Shown here: in pieces, positions 16,617 through 25,543 of the stretch
Layout: each line of letters opens with the position of its first letter
Position numbering within the stretch: position 1 is the first letter of the stretch
Source of the DNA: Devosia sp.
GTDB lineage: Bacteria > Pseudomonadota > Alphaproteobacteria > Rhizobiales > Devosiaceae
NCBI RefSeq assembly: GCF_017307495.1
Contig: NZ_JAFKHE010000023.1
Coordinates: forward strand, 62,001 to 126,000
Direction: 5' to 3'
Length of the DNA stretch: 64,000 bases
Notes under the pieces: generated by a model
Told to the model about the DNA's origin: nothing
Seen by the model: only the letters and a program-made list of their open reading frames with translations
Database searches by the model: none
Position numbers and translations under genes: made by a program

Positions 16617-16971
16617 TCCGCTCACTATACACTACCTTGGATATGGTTACGGCAATGGCAATTGTCTCGTCGTCGATTTCGATCAGCCCCTGTACCCCGT
16701 CGCGCCGCTCCCAGTACACGACGCCGTTCGGGAGTTCTGAGGTTGGCTCGACATCGGTCCAGAACTCGATCCCCTCCTTGTCCACACAAGGTAACGGCCC
16801 GGAACCGCCATCGCACAGCGGCAGCTTGTAAGCCTTTACCTTGGGGAAGGCGCCGCCGATTTTGATCGCCTTTCCCCAAATCTGACCCGATGCAAGCTGC
16901 TTCTTCGCGGTCTCATAATCTTGGGTCTTGCCATTCTTAACCCGATGAAAAGGACCATACCTAAACGGCAT
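16597..16971 (-). CDS. Unrecognised small protein in the integrase operon
   Basis: A 124-aa soluble protein that begins 17 bp after the integrase stop and overlaps the next gene. The N-terminus MPFRYGPFHRVKNGKTQDYE is basic. A central AYKLPLCDGGSGPLPCVDKEG holds the first two of its three cysteines, and the second half alternates hydrophobic and charged residues like a beta-sheet domain. No family is recognised. The tight coupling with the ~275-aa gene suggests the two products act together. Confidence 0.6.
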   Translation of the reverse strand: MPFRYGPFHRVKNGKTQDYETAKKQLASGQIWGKAIKIGGAFPKVKAYKLPLCDGGSGPLPCVDKEGIEFWTDVEPTSELPNGVVYWERRDGVQGLIEIDDETIAIAVTISKVVYSERNECNAS

Positions 16972-16988
16972 TCCGTAGTCCTTCGAAC

Positions 16989-18833
16989 TTACTTGGGCAC
17001 CCGGACGGCAGGATAGAGATGCGAAAGATCGAGGCCATCATACTCTATACGATTAAGCTGCTCGCGAGAGAGCTTCACTAGGTTGTCAGTGCCGTAGTGG
17101 TCACCGAGCCCTTTTGCCGACCAGCCGCCGATCTTCACCGCTACGTCATGGCTCACTTCCGCTCGCCGCATAGCGCTGCGGAACGTGTGTCGAAGGCTGT
17201 GAAATACCTTTCGACTGTCCGTTACTCCAGCCTTTTTCCGGTATCTGGAAAACCACCGCGAAACGGGTGCGGCGATGTAACCGTGACGGTCAGGCTTAAG
17301 CGAGGGAAACAGTCGCCGACTGGAGCCCTCTGGCAGCCGCTGTGCAAACTCCCAAAATCCCAGCCTGATTAGCTCATCAACGATCGGGATGGCTCTGAGC
17401 GCAGCCTCGGTCTTCTGCGAGCGCACGATTTCCTCCTCCTCGCGGTCCGAGTACTCCGTCTCATCCCACACGTCCCACATCGTCACGATGCAAGGAATGC
17501 CGCCTATTTTGGTGACTTCCTTTCTCGTTAGCTGACAAATCTCACCCAGCCGCAGCCCTGTGAACAGCGAAACAAGAGGCACCCAGTAGCGCGGATCGTC
17601 CGGCAACTCCCCTGAGATTGGCGGTGGTTTCGCCGCCCCGTTCTTCCGGGCTAGCTGCCGGTATTGGCTGCCAAAAACCTTAAGAAGGTCGTGAGGCGCG
17701 AACTCCAACCGGCCGGGCCTCCGAGGGCCAGTCGGCTTCTCCGCCAAACCATGTGCGACGCTCTTGCCGACGTAGTCCTCTTTTTCTGCCCACCGAAAGA
17801 ACGCGGCCAGATCAGACAGATAGCCATATAGCGTGTTTGCCGCGATCGGCTTGAGCCCGAGCCGCGCCGCCTCTGCTGAAGCTTGCGGCGCTGACAGACG
17901 AGCCAAGTCAGGCTTCTTCCTCCAGTTGGGAGGCAGGCGCCTGAGCACCTGTTCAAACCGAGCCGTTTCATCACGCGTTACCGCAGACATCGGCTTGGAG
18001 ACATCGAAACAGTCTTCGATAAGGCTCCAAATGTAGTCGTAGCCGTTGATGGTCTTGGAGCTTCTTGCGTTCTGCTGCTTCTTAGCCTTGTACAGCGTGT
18101 GAACGTCCCTCAGCGATACCAGCCGCCGGGGGTTGGTCTCGCTGGGACGGGCAGGCTCAGGATGGGACAGCCGACCAGCAGAACCGACGAACATTGTATC
18201 TGTCTCGTCCGGTGGCAGGACCCCAAACACCCGCCGCTCCAACGCCGACTTCTCGGCGCGTCTGAGATAGCCGCCAAGTATGAAAGCGGCGTTCGGATCG
18301 CCTATATACCCCGCCTTCTCTAGCGTGCTTTCCGCTAGCGAGAGGAAAGGAGCTTCAGACAACGGGTTTCCGTTAGTCAACTCTATGAGGTCGTCTCGCC
18401 AGTTCGACACCATCGTTTCGTGATCGGCCCCCAGCGCTTCAAGCGCGTCGTCGATGGCCGTCTGTCGGCGGCCGAAGTATTGGAGGGCGAGCGCCCTTAG
18501 ATCATCGTCGGTCGCCTTTGGTTCCTCTGCGCTCATGCGGGACAAGATCGCGTCGAGGACATGGGCAACATCATGAGCGGTTTTCAGATACCGGCGCTCT
18601 GCCTCGCGACGATCTCCCGTGCGGAGCGACCGCATGATCAACTCACGCGCTGTTCCATCTTCGTGAAGCAGTTCGCGCCATTCGTGGAACGGTGCACCGG
18701 GGTTCACTGACAGCCGACCCCATCGCTCGGGGTTCGAGGTGATGCGGTTGCGCACGTCCTCCGGGACGCGTTTGCGATAATAGAAGACCGACCCTCGGAG
18801 CATTAGGCCGGGATACTTGCCCATGTCGTCCAT
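16989..18833 (-). CDS. Tyrosine-type site-specific integrase
   Basis: About 614 aa from ATG 18833; a TTG at 18839 is possible. The N-terminus [17 protein letters not shown] is typical of the DUF6538-type arm-binding region. A core-binding domain lies at ~240-370, and the catalytic domain has R430 (TGLRLGE), K476, H547-x-x-R550 (HSLRHTF), a Trp in KIGGWSAKG, and nucleophile Y582 in DHYG, numbered from the TTG. All catalytic residues are present, so the enzyme should be active. Its gene starts 92 bp from the 3' end of tRNA-Ala, the expected place for an integrase that uses that tRNA as attachment site. Two unknown genes follow it in an operon. Confidence 0.93.
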   Translation of the reverse strand: MDDMGKYPGLMLRGSVFYYRKRVPEDVRNRITSNPERWGRLSVNPGAPFHEWRELLHEDGTARELIMRSLRTGDRREAERRYLKTAHDVAHVLDAILSRMSAEEPKATDDDLRALALQYFGRRQTAIDDALEALGADHETMVSNWRDDLIELTNGNPLSEAPFLSLAESTLEKAGYIGDPNAAFILGGYLRRAEKSALERRVFGVLPPDETDTMFVGSAGRLSHPEPARPSETNPRRLVSLRDVHTLYKAKKQQNARSSKTINGYDYIWSLIEDCFDVSKPMSAVTRDETARFEQVLRRLPPNWRKKPDLARLSAPQASAEAARLGLKPIAANTLYGYLSDLAAFFRWAEKEDYVGKSVAHGLAEKPTGPRRPGRLEFAPHDLLKVFGSQYRQLARKNGAAKPPPISGELPDDPRYWVPLVSLFTGLRLGEICQLTRKEVTKIGGIPCIVTMWDVWDETEYSDREEEEIVRSQKTEAALRAIPIVDELIRLGFWEFAQRLPEGSSRRLFPSLKPDRHGYIAAPVSRWFSRYRKKAGVTDSRKVFHSLRHTFRSAMRRAEVSHDVAVKIGGWSAKGLGDHYGTDNLVKLSREQLNRIEYDGLDLSHLYPAVRVPK

Positions 18834-18924
18834 ACCCAATGTGTAGCAGGGTTGTGGAGCAGCGAGGACAGAAAATGCTTGGATTTCAGAGGTTTTTGAG
18901 CGGGATCAACGCTCTAGTCGGAAC

Positions 18925-18941
18925 TGGTGGAGCTGAGGGGA
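18925..18941. repeat. Right attachment-site repeat inside tRNA-Ala
   Basis: This is the intact tRNA copy of the 17-bp repeat TGGTGGAGCTGAGGGGA shared with 9828-9844. It covers the CCA end, the acceptor 3' strand and part of the T stem. Confidence 0.85.
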
Positions 18942-19000
18942 ATCGAACCCCTGACCTCATCATTGCGAACGATGCGCTCTCCCAACTGAGCTACAGCCCC
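18925..19000 (-). tRNA. tRNA-Ala (anticodon CGC)
   Basis: On the minus strand the sequence folds as a complete cloverleaf with an encoded CCA end: acceptor GGGGCTG with CAGCTCC, D arm GCTC...GAGC, anticodon stem CATCG/TGATG with loop TTCGCAA, and T arm AGGGG-TTCGATT-CCCCT. The anticodon CGC is complementary to 18965-18967 and reads the Ala codon GCG. It serves as the integration site of the element to its left and remains functional after insertion. Confidence 0.96.
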
Positions 19001-19161
19001 GCTCCGATCGGGGGGCTTGTTAGCCGATCCGATCGGTTTGGGCTAGTGGTTTTTTCTCGTCGCTGGTGGTGCCCGGTCACCGGCATCCGTCCCCATCATA
19101 CGGGTCTGGGCAACGGGGAGGACAAGTGCGCCGCTGTACGGGAGAAGCGCCGAGGGCCGGG

Positions 19162-20175
19162 CTAGACGCTGGCCCAGGTGCCGGTCTTCTCGCTGGCAAA
19201 GATCGCGTCCAGCACCTTCATGTGCCTGATGGCGTCTTCGACGCCCCATTCGAGGGGCTTGTTGTCGAGGATGGCGCGGCAGAAGGCGTTGGCCTGCTCG
19301 GTGTACTGGTCGCAGGGCGGGATGATCTCGCGGCGGGAAAGGCTGCCGTCCTGGGCATAGCCCTGGTCGATGAGGATGGCGGTGGCCTTGTCCTCGGGGG
19401 CGTTGAAAGGAATGAGGATTTCGACGCGGCCCCTGGTGCCGATGAGCTCCAGCGACTGGCTGCCGACCGACTGGGTGGAGCAGATGAAGCTCGACTGGCG
19501 GCCGCCGCCGAAATCGAGCAGTACCGAGGCGAGGCGGTCGGTCTTCATCTGCGGGTCGCGATCGACGAGCGCGACGGCGCGGGTCGGTTCGGACTCGAAC
19601 AGGAAGCGCGAGGCGGTGACCGGGTAGCAGCCGATGTCGTAGATGCCGCCGCCGCCGATATCGGCCTGGTTGCGCACGTTCGTTGGGTCGGTGAGGTAGT
19701 AGGTGAACACGCCGCGGATGGCGCGCAATTCGCCCAGTTCGCCCGAGCGGGCGATCTCGCGGGCGCGCAGCCATTGCGGGTGGTGGCGCACCATGAAGGC
19801 CTCGTAGAACACGATGTCCTTCGGCATCTGGCGCAGCTGCTCGGCCTCCATGGCATTGAGCGCAATGGGCTTTTCGCACAGCACGTGCTTGCCGGCGCGC
19901 GCTGCGGCGAGCGTCATGGGGACGTGCAGGTGGTTGGGCAGCGGGTTGTAGATGGCGTCGATGCTGGGATCGGCGAACAGCTCCTCGTAGGAGCCGTAGG
20001 CCTTCGTCTTGCCGGTCAGGCCGAGCTCGGCGATGTAGGCATTGGCCTTGTCGAGATCGCGCGAGGCGACGGCGGCAACTTCGCTGAGCGGCGATTTCAT
20101 GATCGCCGGGGTAACCTTCTTCAGTCCGATATTGGCGGTGCTGAGGATGCCCCAGCGAATTTTCCTGTCGGCCAT
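19162..20175 (-). CDS. Gfo/Idh/MocA family oxidoreductase
   Basis: A 337-aa NAD(P)-dependent sugar-type dehydrogenase. The Rossmann start [13 protein letters not shown] lies at residues ~9-21. Then follow the conserved YNPLPNHLH and the [12 protein letters not shown] motif, whose lysine is catalytic in this superfamily. The C-terminal half is the alpha/beta substrate domain. Members oxidise or reduce sugars, inositols or sugar derivatives. The substrate is not predictable. It has no obvious operon partner: the tRNA lies beyond its 3' end and the flavoprotein gene ends upstream with a ~100-bp gap. Confidence 0.9.
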   Translation of the reverse strand: MADRKIRWGILSTANIGLKKVTPAIMKSPLSEVAAVASRDLDKANAYIAELGLTGKTKAYGSYEELFADPSIDAIYNPLPNHLHVPMTLAAARAGKHVLCEKPIALNAMEAEQLRQMPKDIVFYEAFMVRHHPQWLRAREIARSGELGELRAIRGVFTYYLTDPTNVRNQADIGGGGIYDIGCYPVTASRFLFESEPTRAVALVDRDPQMKTDRLASVLLDFGGGRQSSFICSTQSVGSQSLELIGTRGRVEILIPFNAPEDKATAILIDQGYAQDGSLSRREIIPPCDQYTEQANAFCRAILDNKPLEWGVEDAIRHMKVLDAIFASEKTGTWASV

Positions 20176-20278
20176 GATGCCCTCCCTCGATCGTGCGTCG
20201 AACCTAGCGGATGGTCAGCCCCGCTGCCATACTACTTCCGCGACTTCGCCACGCCGATGAACGGATCCTGAACCGTCG

Positions 20279-21472
20279 TCAGGCGGCCTGCCCGGCGGCC
20301 CAGCCGGAGGCCCAGGCCCACTGGAAGTTGTAGCCGCCGAGCCAGCCGGTGACGTCGACGCACTCGCCGACGAAATAGAGGCCGGGGACGGTGCGGGCCT
20401 GCATGGTGGTCGAGTCGAGGCCGGCGGTGTCGATGCCGCCGAGCGTGACCTCGGCGGTGCGGTAGCCTTCCGAGCCGGTGGGCTTGATGGTCCAGCGGCG
20501 CAGCGCGTCCTCGATCTTTCCGAACGACTTGTCCGAGATGTCGCCCATCATCGTGGTGATGCCGATGTCCTCGGCCAGGATCTGGGCCAGGCGCTTGGCG
20601 AAATGCTGCGACAGGACGGTCTGGAGTTGTACCTTGGGCGTGCTGGTGCGGGCGTCGCGGAGGATTTCGGTGAGGTCGCCATTGGGGAAGAGGTCGATGA
20701 CGATGGCATCGCCCTCACGCCAGTAGCTCGAGATCTGCAGGATCGCGGGGCCGGAAAGACCGCGATGGGTGAACAGCAGCGCTTCCTCAAAACTCCTCTT
20801 GCCGACCGAGATGCGGGTCGGGTCGACGGCGATGCCGCTCAGTTGCGCCATCCACTCGAGGATGCGCGGCTCGAAGGTGAGGGGAACAAGGGCCGGGCGC
20901 GTCTCGGTGACCTTCAGCCCGAACTGGGTGGCGAGCTGGTAGGCGAGGCCGGTGGCGCCCATCTTGGGGATCGACTTGCCGCCGGTGGCGACGATCAGCG
21001 CGCCGGCGGTGAACGAAGCGTCCTCGGCGGTGACGGTGAAGGTGGCGTCGGCGTGGCTGACGCCGGTGATCACGGTCTCGAGCCGGAGGGTGGCTCCGGC
21101 CTTGCGCAGCTCGGCGAGCAGCAGGTTGACGATCTGCTGGCTCGAGCCGTCGCAGAACAGCTGCCCGAGGGTCTTTTCGTGGAAGGGGATGGCGTAGCTG
21201 TCGACGAGCGCGATGAAGTGCTCCGGGGTGTAGCGGGCAAGGGCCGACAGCGCGAAGCGCGGGTTCTGGCTGATGAAGCGGTCGCGGCCGGCCTTCACCG
21301 TGGCGTTGATGTTGGTGAAGTTGCAGCGCCCGCCGCCGGAGATGCGGATCTTCTCGCCGGCGGCCTTGGCGTGATCAAGCACAAGCACCTTGCGGCCGCG
21401 CTTGCCGGCCTCGATGGCCGCCATGAGGCCCGCGGCGCCGGCGCCGAGGACGATGATGTCGTAGTGGGTCAT
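20279..21472 (-). CDS. NAD(P)/FAD-dependent oxidoreductase, YhiN/HI0933 family
   Basis: A 397-aa flavoprotein. The start at ATG 21472 gives MTHYDIIVLGAGAAGLMAA, placing the FAD-binding GxGxxG at residues ~9-14. A frame extension to 21526 lacks family support. Other marks are EKIRISGGGRCNFTN (the signature of the HI0933/YhiN family), TGGKSIPKMG, and the C-terminal GLYFVGECVDVTGWLGGYN. The family includes BaiN-like enzymes, but no activity is assigned with confidence in most bacteria. Confidence 0.92.
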   Translation of the reverse strand: MTHYDIIVLGAGAAGLMAAIEAGKRGRKVLVLDHAKAAGEKIRISGGGRCNFTNINATVKAGRDRFISQNPRFALSALARYTPEHFIALVDSYAIPFHEKTLGQLFCDGSSQQIVNLLLAELRKAGATLRLETVITGVSHADATFTVTAEDASFTAGALIVATGGKSIPKMGATGLAYQLATQFGLKVTETRPALVPLTFEPRILEWMAQLSGIAVDPTRISVGKRSFEEALLFTHRGLSGPAILQISSYWREGDAIVIDLFPNGDLTEILRDARTSTPKVQLQTVLSQHFAKRLAQILAEDIGITTMMGDISDKSFGKIEDALRRWTIKPTGSEGYRTAEVTLGGIDTAGLDSTTMQARTVPGLYFVGECVDVTGWLGGYNFQWAWASGWAAGQAA

Positions 21473-21550
21473 GGCGCGGGGATACACCGGGACGCGGGTG
21501 GTGGATAGGGGCGATGGGATGGACACTATCGAGCCCCAAGCTCGGATGAC

Positions 21551-21570
21551 ATCCCGGCTTTCGCCGGGAT
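21551..21570. repeat. REP-like palindrome
   Basis: ATCCCGGC-TTTC-GCCGGGAT forms a perfect 8-bp stem with a four-base loop, flanked by direct GATGACATC copies. It belongs to the common proteobacterial type of palindrome seen again at 31812-31890. Confidence 0.7.
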
Positions 21571-21692
21571 GACATCGAGTTTTTGGGGGCGTCGAGCTCC
21601 TACTGCCGACGTAGGCAATTTCCTATACCCGATTGACTATTTGCGATTTCGGCGTAGATAACGCGGCGCCGTAGAGACAAGGATCGGGCGCG

Positions 21693-21797
21693 ATGCGCAG
21701 CGAACTGGACATGACCGTGACTGCCGGGGTGGCGAAAGCCGCCGGCACGGTCATTGCAGCTCTCATGGCGGCGACCAAAACCACCAAAACCCCCTGA
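21693..21797 (+). CDS. Possible leader peptide of asd (Thr/Lys-ending)
   Basis: A 34-codon ORF, ATG 21693 to TGA 21797, ends ...MAATKTTKTP. Its last eight codons before the stop contain four Thr (ACC) and two Lys (AAA) codons plus Pro. A GC-rich hairpin follows (21809-21832), and then the asd start at 21902. Aspartate-semialdehyde dehydrogenase sits upstream of both threonine and lysine synthesis, so a leader whose translation stalls on Thr and Lys codons would make sense as an attenuator. The arrangement is seen in the sequence; the regulatory role is inference, and there is no T-run after the hairpin. Confidence 0.5.
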   Translation: MRSELDMTVTAGVAKAAGTVIAALMAATKTTKTP

Positions 21798-21808
21798 GCC
21801 GATCCCCG

Positions 21809-21832
21809 GGCCTCTCCCGCCGGGGAGCGGCC
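21809..21832 (+). promoter_or_regulatory. GC-rich hairpin between leader ORF and asd
   Basis: GGCC-T-CTCCC pairs with GGGAG-C-GGCC around a GCCG loop, giving nine pairs with one mismatch. It begins 12 bases after the leader-ORF stop, a position suited to an attenuator stem or a structure that sequesters the asd translation start. No T-run follows, so ordinary Rho-independent termination is doubtful. Confidence 0.4.
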
Positions 21833-21901
21833 TGAGCCATGCGTGCCGCGGACCGATCCGGTCCAGCGCGGGGGACTGAAGGCAAAGAGGACCAAGTTCA
21901 A

Positions 21902-22942
21902 ATGGGTTATCGCGTCGCTGTCGTCGGGGCCACGGGCAATGTGGGCCGTGAAATGCTCAATATCCTCGCCGAGCGGAAGTTTCCCGCTTCCGAGGTGATC
22001 GCGCTGGCGTCGGCCCGCTCGCAGGGCCAGGAAATCAGCTTCGGCGACAAGCGGCTCAAGGTGCAGAACCTCGAGAACTTCGACTGGACCGGCGTCGACT
22101 TCGCGCTGATGAGCGCCGGCTCGACCGTCGCCAAGGAGTGGGGCGAAAAGATCGGCGCCACCGGCACCATCGTCGTCGATAACTCGAGCTTCTGGCGCTA
22201 CCATGCCGACGTGCCGCTGGTGGTGCCCGAGGTCAACGCGCACGTGCTCGACGAATACATGGCGCGCAACGACCGCAAGAACATCATCGCCAACCCGAAC
22301 TGCTCGACGGCGCAGATGGTGGTGGCGCTGAAGCCGCTGCACGACCTCGCCAGGATCAAGCGCGTGGTGGTCTCGACCTACCAGTCGGTGTCGGGCGCCG
22401 GCAAGGAAGGCGTCGACGAGTTGTGGGCGCAGACCAAGGGCATCTTCGTCAACGACAGCCCGACCCCCAAGAAGTTCTCCAAGCAGATCGCCTTCAACGT
22501 CATTCCGCATATCGACGTGTTCATGGAAGACGGCTCGACCAAGGAAGAGTGGAAGATGGTGGTCGAGACCAAGAAGATCCTCGACCCCAAGATCAAGGTG
22601 ACGGCGACCTGCGTGCGCGTGCCGGTGTTCGTGGGCCACTCGGAGGCGATCAACCTCGAGTTCGAGACCCCGATCTCGGCCGACGAGGCGCGCGATGCGC
22701 TGCGCGAGGCGGACGGCGTGTCGGTGATCGACAAGCGCGAGACCGGCGGCTACGCCACCCCGATCGAGGCGGTGGGCGAGTACGACACCTATGTCAGCCG
22801 CATCCGCGAGGACGTGACGGTTGAGAACGGGCTCAACATCTGGGTGGTGAGCGACAACCTGCGCAAGGGCGCGGCGCTCAACACGGTGCAGATCCTCGAG
22901 ACGCTGATCGCGCGCAACCTGGTGGAGCAGAAGGCGGCGTAA
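21902..22942 (+). CDS. asd: Aspartate-semialdehyde dehydrogenase
   Basis: Converts L-aspartyl-4-phosphate to L-aspartate 4-semialdehyde with NADPH, the branch point toward lysine/diaminopimelate, threonine and methionine. The 346-aa protein starts MGYRVAVVGATGNVGREML with the GATGNVG cofactor motif. It has the catalytic nucleophile C134 in NPNCSTAQM and the VGHSEAINLE region with the active-site His. The ATG at 21902 is chosen because the family starts here; the open frame upstream is non-coding. A small Thr/Lys-rich ORF and hairpin precede it. A repeat element follows the stop. Confidence 0.96.
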   Translation: MGYRVAVVGATGNVGREMLNILAERKFPASEVIALASARSQGQEISFGDKRLKVQNLENFDWTGVDFALMSAGSTVAKEWGEKIGATGTIVVDNSSFWRYHADVPLVVPEVNAHVLDEYMARNDRKNIIANPNCSTAQMVVALKPLHDLARIKRVVVSTYQSVSGAGKEGVDELWAQTKGIFVNDSPTPKKFSKQIAFNVIPHIDVFMEDGSTKEEWKMVVETKKILDPKIKVTATCVRVPVFVGHSEAINLEFETPISADEARDALREADGVSVIDKRETGGYATPIEAVGEYDTYVSRIREDVTVENGLNIWVVSDNLRKGAALNTVQILETLIARNLVEQKAA

Positions 22943-22970
22943 GGCTGTCGCCTTCGACCATCGTGCTCCC

Positions 22971-23105
22971 ACCCCTCATCCGGCGCTACGCGCCACCTTC
23001 TCCCCGACGGGGAGAAGAACAGAGGTGGCTCGATGGGGCCGCAGCGTATTCCTCTCCCCGTCGGGGAGAGGGTGGATCGGCCGCAGGCCGAGACGGGTGA
23101 GGGGT
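22971..23105. repeat. Long composite palindromic intergenic repeat
   Basis: The stretch begins ACCCCTCATCCGGCG and ends GGGTGAGGGGT, so its outer arms pair. Within it are two inner hairpins, CTCCCCGACGGGGAG and CTCTCCCCGTCGGGGAGAG. Related copies occur at 25914-25967, 34944-35071 and 44679-44728. The layout resembles the RIME-type intergenic repeats of rhizobia. Confidence 0.75.
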
Positions 23106-23137
23106 TAAGCCACTGACCTCGCTGTAGAGATCGTTGC

Positions 23138-24013
23138 ATGCCCATCCGCCACATCCTGCTCGCCATTGCCGTCGCCGTCGTCTGGGGACTGAGCTTCATT
23201 GCCATCCGGTGGGGGGTGGACGAGGTGGCGCCGTTGCTGCTGACGGCGTTGCGCTATGTGTTTGCGGCGTTGCCGGCGGTGTTCCTGGTCAAGCGCCCGG
23301 CGGTGCCGCTGCGCCTGCTGGTCGGCTACGGCCTCGCCATCGGGGTGGGGCAGTTCGGGCTGCTGTTCATTGCGGTCAAGCTGGGCATGCCGGCCGGGCT
23401 CGGCTCGCTGGTGATCCAGCTGCAGGTGTTCTTCACCATCTTTCTCGCCTTCGTCTTCTTCGGCGAGCGTCCGGGCTGGGCGCAACTGGGCGGTGCAGGC
23501 GTGGCGCTCGCCGGCATCGGCGTCATCGCACTCGACCGGCTCGAGGGTGCGGCGCTGCTGCCGCTGCTCATGACCATCGCGGCGGCGGTATGCTGGGGGC
23601 TGGGCAACACGGCCGGCAAGAAGGCGGGGCGGGTCGACATGCTCGGGCTCGTCGTGTGGTCGGCGCTGGTGCCGCCGATTCCGCTGCTGCTGGCTTCGCT
23701 GCTGCTCGACGGGCCGGGCGCCATCCCGCTGGCGCTCGAGCATATCAGCTGGCGCGGGATCGGGGCGATCGCCTTCATGTCCTATGTCGCGACGCTGTTC
23801 GGCTTCGGCGCCTGGGCCTGGCTGCTCAGCCGCTATCCGGCGAGCCAGGTGACGCCGTTCGCGCTGTTCGTGCCGGTGGCGGGCATCGCCAGCGGGGCGC
23901 TGCTGCTCGGCGAGGCGATCACGCTGCCTGAGATCATCGGCAGCGCGCTGGTGTTCGCGGGCCTGCTGATCAACGTGTTCGGGCCGCGCCTGAGCAAGCG
24001 GGCGGCGGCGTGA
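23138..24013 (+). CDS. EamA/DMT family transporter
   Basis: A 291-aa inner-membrane protein with two EamA repeats and ~10 membrane helices. It starts VVWGLSFIAIRWGV (residues ~14-27) and contains the typical Glu-Pro-like FFGERPGWAQLGG loop ending each repeat. The family includes the cysteine/O-acetylserine exporter EamA and this protein resembles that subgroup, but substrate assignment is not secure. Its stop overlaps the GTG start of the acetyltransferase gene, so the two are translationally coupled. Confidence 0.88.
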   Translation: MPIRHILLAIAVAVVWGLSFIAIRWGVDEVAPLLLTALRYVFAALPAVFLVKRPAVPLRLLVGYGLAIGVGQFGLLFIAVKLGMPAGLGSLVIQLQVFFTIFLAFVFFGERPGWAQLGGAGVALAGIGVIALDRLEGAALLPLLMTIAAAVCWGLGNTAGKKAGRVDMLGLVVWSALVPPIPLLLASLLLDGPGAIPLALEHISWRGIGAIAFMSYVATLFGFGAWAWLLSRYPASQVTPFALFVPVAGIASGALLLGEAITLPEIIGSALVFAGLLINVFGPRLSKRAAA

Positions 24014-24462
24014 TCAGCCTGCGGCCGGCGACACCGGCGGATGACATGCAGATCGCGGAGCTGTTCGCGGTATCGCGGCGGCTGCTGACCTTCCTGCCCG
24101 ATCTCCACACGATCGAAGAGGACCGGGTGTTCGTGCGCGATCACATGCTGCGCGACTACCAGGTCACGGTGGCCGAGCGTGACGGCAGGATCGTCGGCTT
24201 CATGGCCGAGCTCGAGGGGTGGATCGAGCATCTCTACGTCGATGCGGGCCAGCTTCGCTCGGGCGTGGGGAGGACGCTGATCGAGGCCGCCCAATCGCGC
24301 AACGAGACGCTGCAGCTGTGGTGCTTCGCCGACAACCTGCGTGGCCGGGCGTTCTACGAGCGGATGGGGTTCGAGGCGGTGAAATTCACCGACGGCGCCG
24401 CCAACGAGGCCAAGGCGCCGGACATCATGTACCTGTGGGAGCGGGATTCGGTCAGTGGCTGA
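24010..24462 (+). CDS. GNAT family N-acetyltransferase
   Basis: A 150-aa acetyl-CoA-dependent transferase starting at GTG 24010, which overlaps the upstream stop as GTGA. The core pattern is present: a beta-strand DGRIVGFMAEL, then WIEHLYVDAGQLRSGVGRTLI, in which the R/Q-x-x-G-x-G/A acetyl-CoA loop appears as LRSGVG, then a C-terminal RGRAFYERMGFEAV. Substrate unknown. Coupling to an EamA exporter suggests that it modifies or works alongside an exported amino compound; this is inference. Confidence 0.9.
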   Translation: MISLRPATPADDMQIAELFAVSRRLLTFLPDLHTIEEDRVFVRDHMLRDYQVTVAERDGRIVGFMAELEGWIEHLYVDAGQLRSGVGRTLIEAAQSRNETLQLWCFADNLRGRAFYERMGFEAVKFTDGAANEAKAPDIMYLWERDSVSG

Positions 24463-24619
24463 AGCGGAGCCGATGGTGTGCTGGGCTGGTCTCGGCGGCA
24501 GAGCGCGGACCCCGTGCCTCGGCTTGGCCTTCCCGCTGGGTAGCTGGCCGCCTCAATGAATGCGCAGCTCCGGCGCGCCAGGAACGGTCCGTAGCGCGGT
24601 CAGGGGGCCAATCGTAGAA

Positions 24620-25258
24620 TCAGACGTCCGGCCGATAGAAGTCGCCGTCGTCGTTCATGACCCAGAGCTCGCCAGTCGAGATGTCGAACCAGGCGCCGTG
24701 GACGGCGAGCTTGCCCTCTTCCTCGAGCTTCTTGACGTAGGGGAAGGTCCTGAGGTTGGCGATCGAGTTGCGGATCGAGAAGCGCTCGAGCATGGTCTGG
24801 CGCTCCTTGTCGGTGAGCAGCGTGTATCGCGACACCGCGTCGGCAACCGGGGACAGCATGTTCATCCACTTGCCGATGAAATCGCCCTGGGCCAGCGGGC
24901 CGGCGGCGGGATCGAGGGCGGCGCGGATGCCGCCGCAGCGGCCGTGGCCCATGACGACGATGTTCTTGACCTTGAGCGCGTTGACGGCGAACTCGATGCC
25001 GGCCGAGGTGCCGTGCTGGCCGCCGTCGGGCTGGAAGGTCGGCACGAGGTTGGCGACGTTGCGCAGCACGAACAGTTCGCCCGGGCCGGCCGAGAAGATG
25101 GTCTCCGGCGCCGCGCGGCTGTCGCAGCAGGCAATGATCATCGTGGTCGGCGACTGACCCTGGTCAGCCAGCTCCCGGTAACGGCCCTGCTCCGCGTCGT
25201 AGCGGTCGGACATGAACGACTTGTAGCCGTCGAGCAAAAATGCTGGAAACCGATGCAT
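24620..25258 (-). CDS. Beta-class carbonic anhydrase
   Basis: Interconverts CO2 and bicarbonate in the cytoplasm. From ATG 25258 it is 212 aa and carries the zinc ligands of the beta class: C44 in ACCDSR (with D46 and R48) and H105/C108 in GHGRCGG. An upstream ATG at 25294 would add twelve non-conserved residues. It is convergent with the acetyltransferase gene and divergent from the DUF1737 gene. Confidence 0.93.
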   Translation of the reverse strand: MHRFPAFLLDGYKSFMSDRYDAEQGRYRELADQGQSPTTMIIACCDSRAAPETIFSAGPGELFVLRNVANLVPTFQPDGGQHGTSAGIEFAVNALKVKNIVVMGHGRCGGIRAALDPAAGPLAQGDFIGKWMNMLSPVADAVSRYTLLTDKERQTMLERFSIRNSIANLRTFPYVKKLEEEGKLAVHGAWFDISTGELWVMNDDGDFYRPDV

Positions 25259-25333
25259 GCCGCAGCGATTAGCTGTTTGCCGCGGCATTTTCAACGCCCG
25301 GCATTATCGGGCAGGGGGGCATAGGAGTATTGC

Positions 25334-25543
25334 ATGCTGATTTATCGATTCCTCTCGGGCGAGGACGACTCTAGCTTTTGCCACAAGGTGACCAAGGCGC
25401 TCAGCGAGGGCTGGGTGCTGCATGGGTCGGCCACCTATGCGTATGACGCACTGACCAAGACGATGAAATGCGGCCAGGCCGTCACCAAGGTGGTGTCGGA
25501 CCAGCCCTACGATCCGGACAGGAAGCTGGTCGACTACGTCTAG
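25334..25543 (+). CDS. DUF1737 domain protein
   Basis: A 69-aa small soluble protein. The whole chain matches the DUF1737 pattern: an N-terminal YRFLSGEDDSSFC, then VTKALSEGWVLHGS and a GQAVTKVV strand. The function is unknown. It starts 75 bp from the divergent carbonic anhydrase gene. Confidence 0.85.
   Translation: MLIYRFLSGEDDSSFCHKVTKALSEGWVLHGSATYAYDALTKTMKCGQAVTKVVSDQPYDPDRKLVDYV

Larger units (their letters stand above)
9828..18941. mobile_element. Integrated element at the 3' end of tRNA-Ala(CGC)
   Basis: The ~9.1-kb element is bounded by the 17-bp direct repeats. It carries a tyrosine integrase adjacent to the tRNA, a serine recombinase with a possible recombination site, a possible replication protein, a PD-(D/E)XK nuclease with a divergent XRE regulator, an M15-like peptidase, an outer-membrane barrel, two unrecognised genes and a broken gene. 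Its base composition is visibly less GC-rich than the flanks, especially 9840-11900 and 15600-18800, which fits horizontal transfer. No conjugation or capsid genes were seen, so it is either a small integrative element or an eroded plasmid/prophage. The intact tRNA is kept on the right side. Confidence 0.8.
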
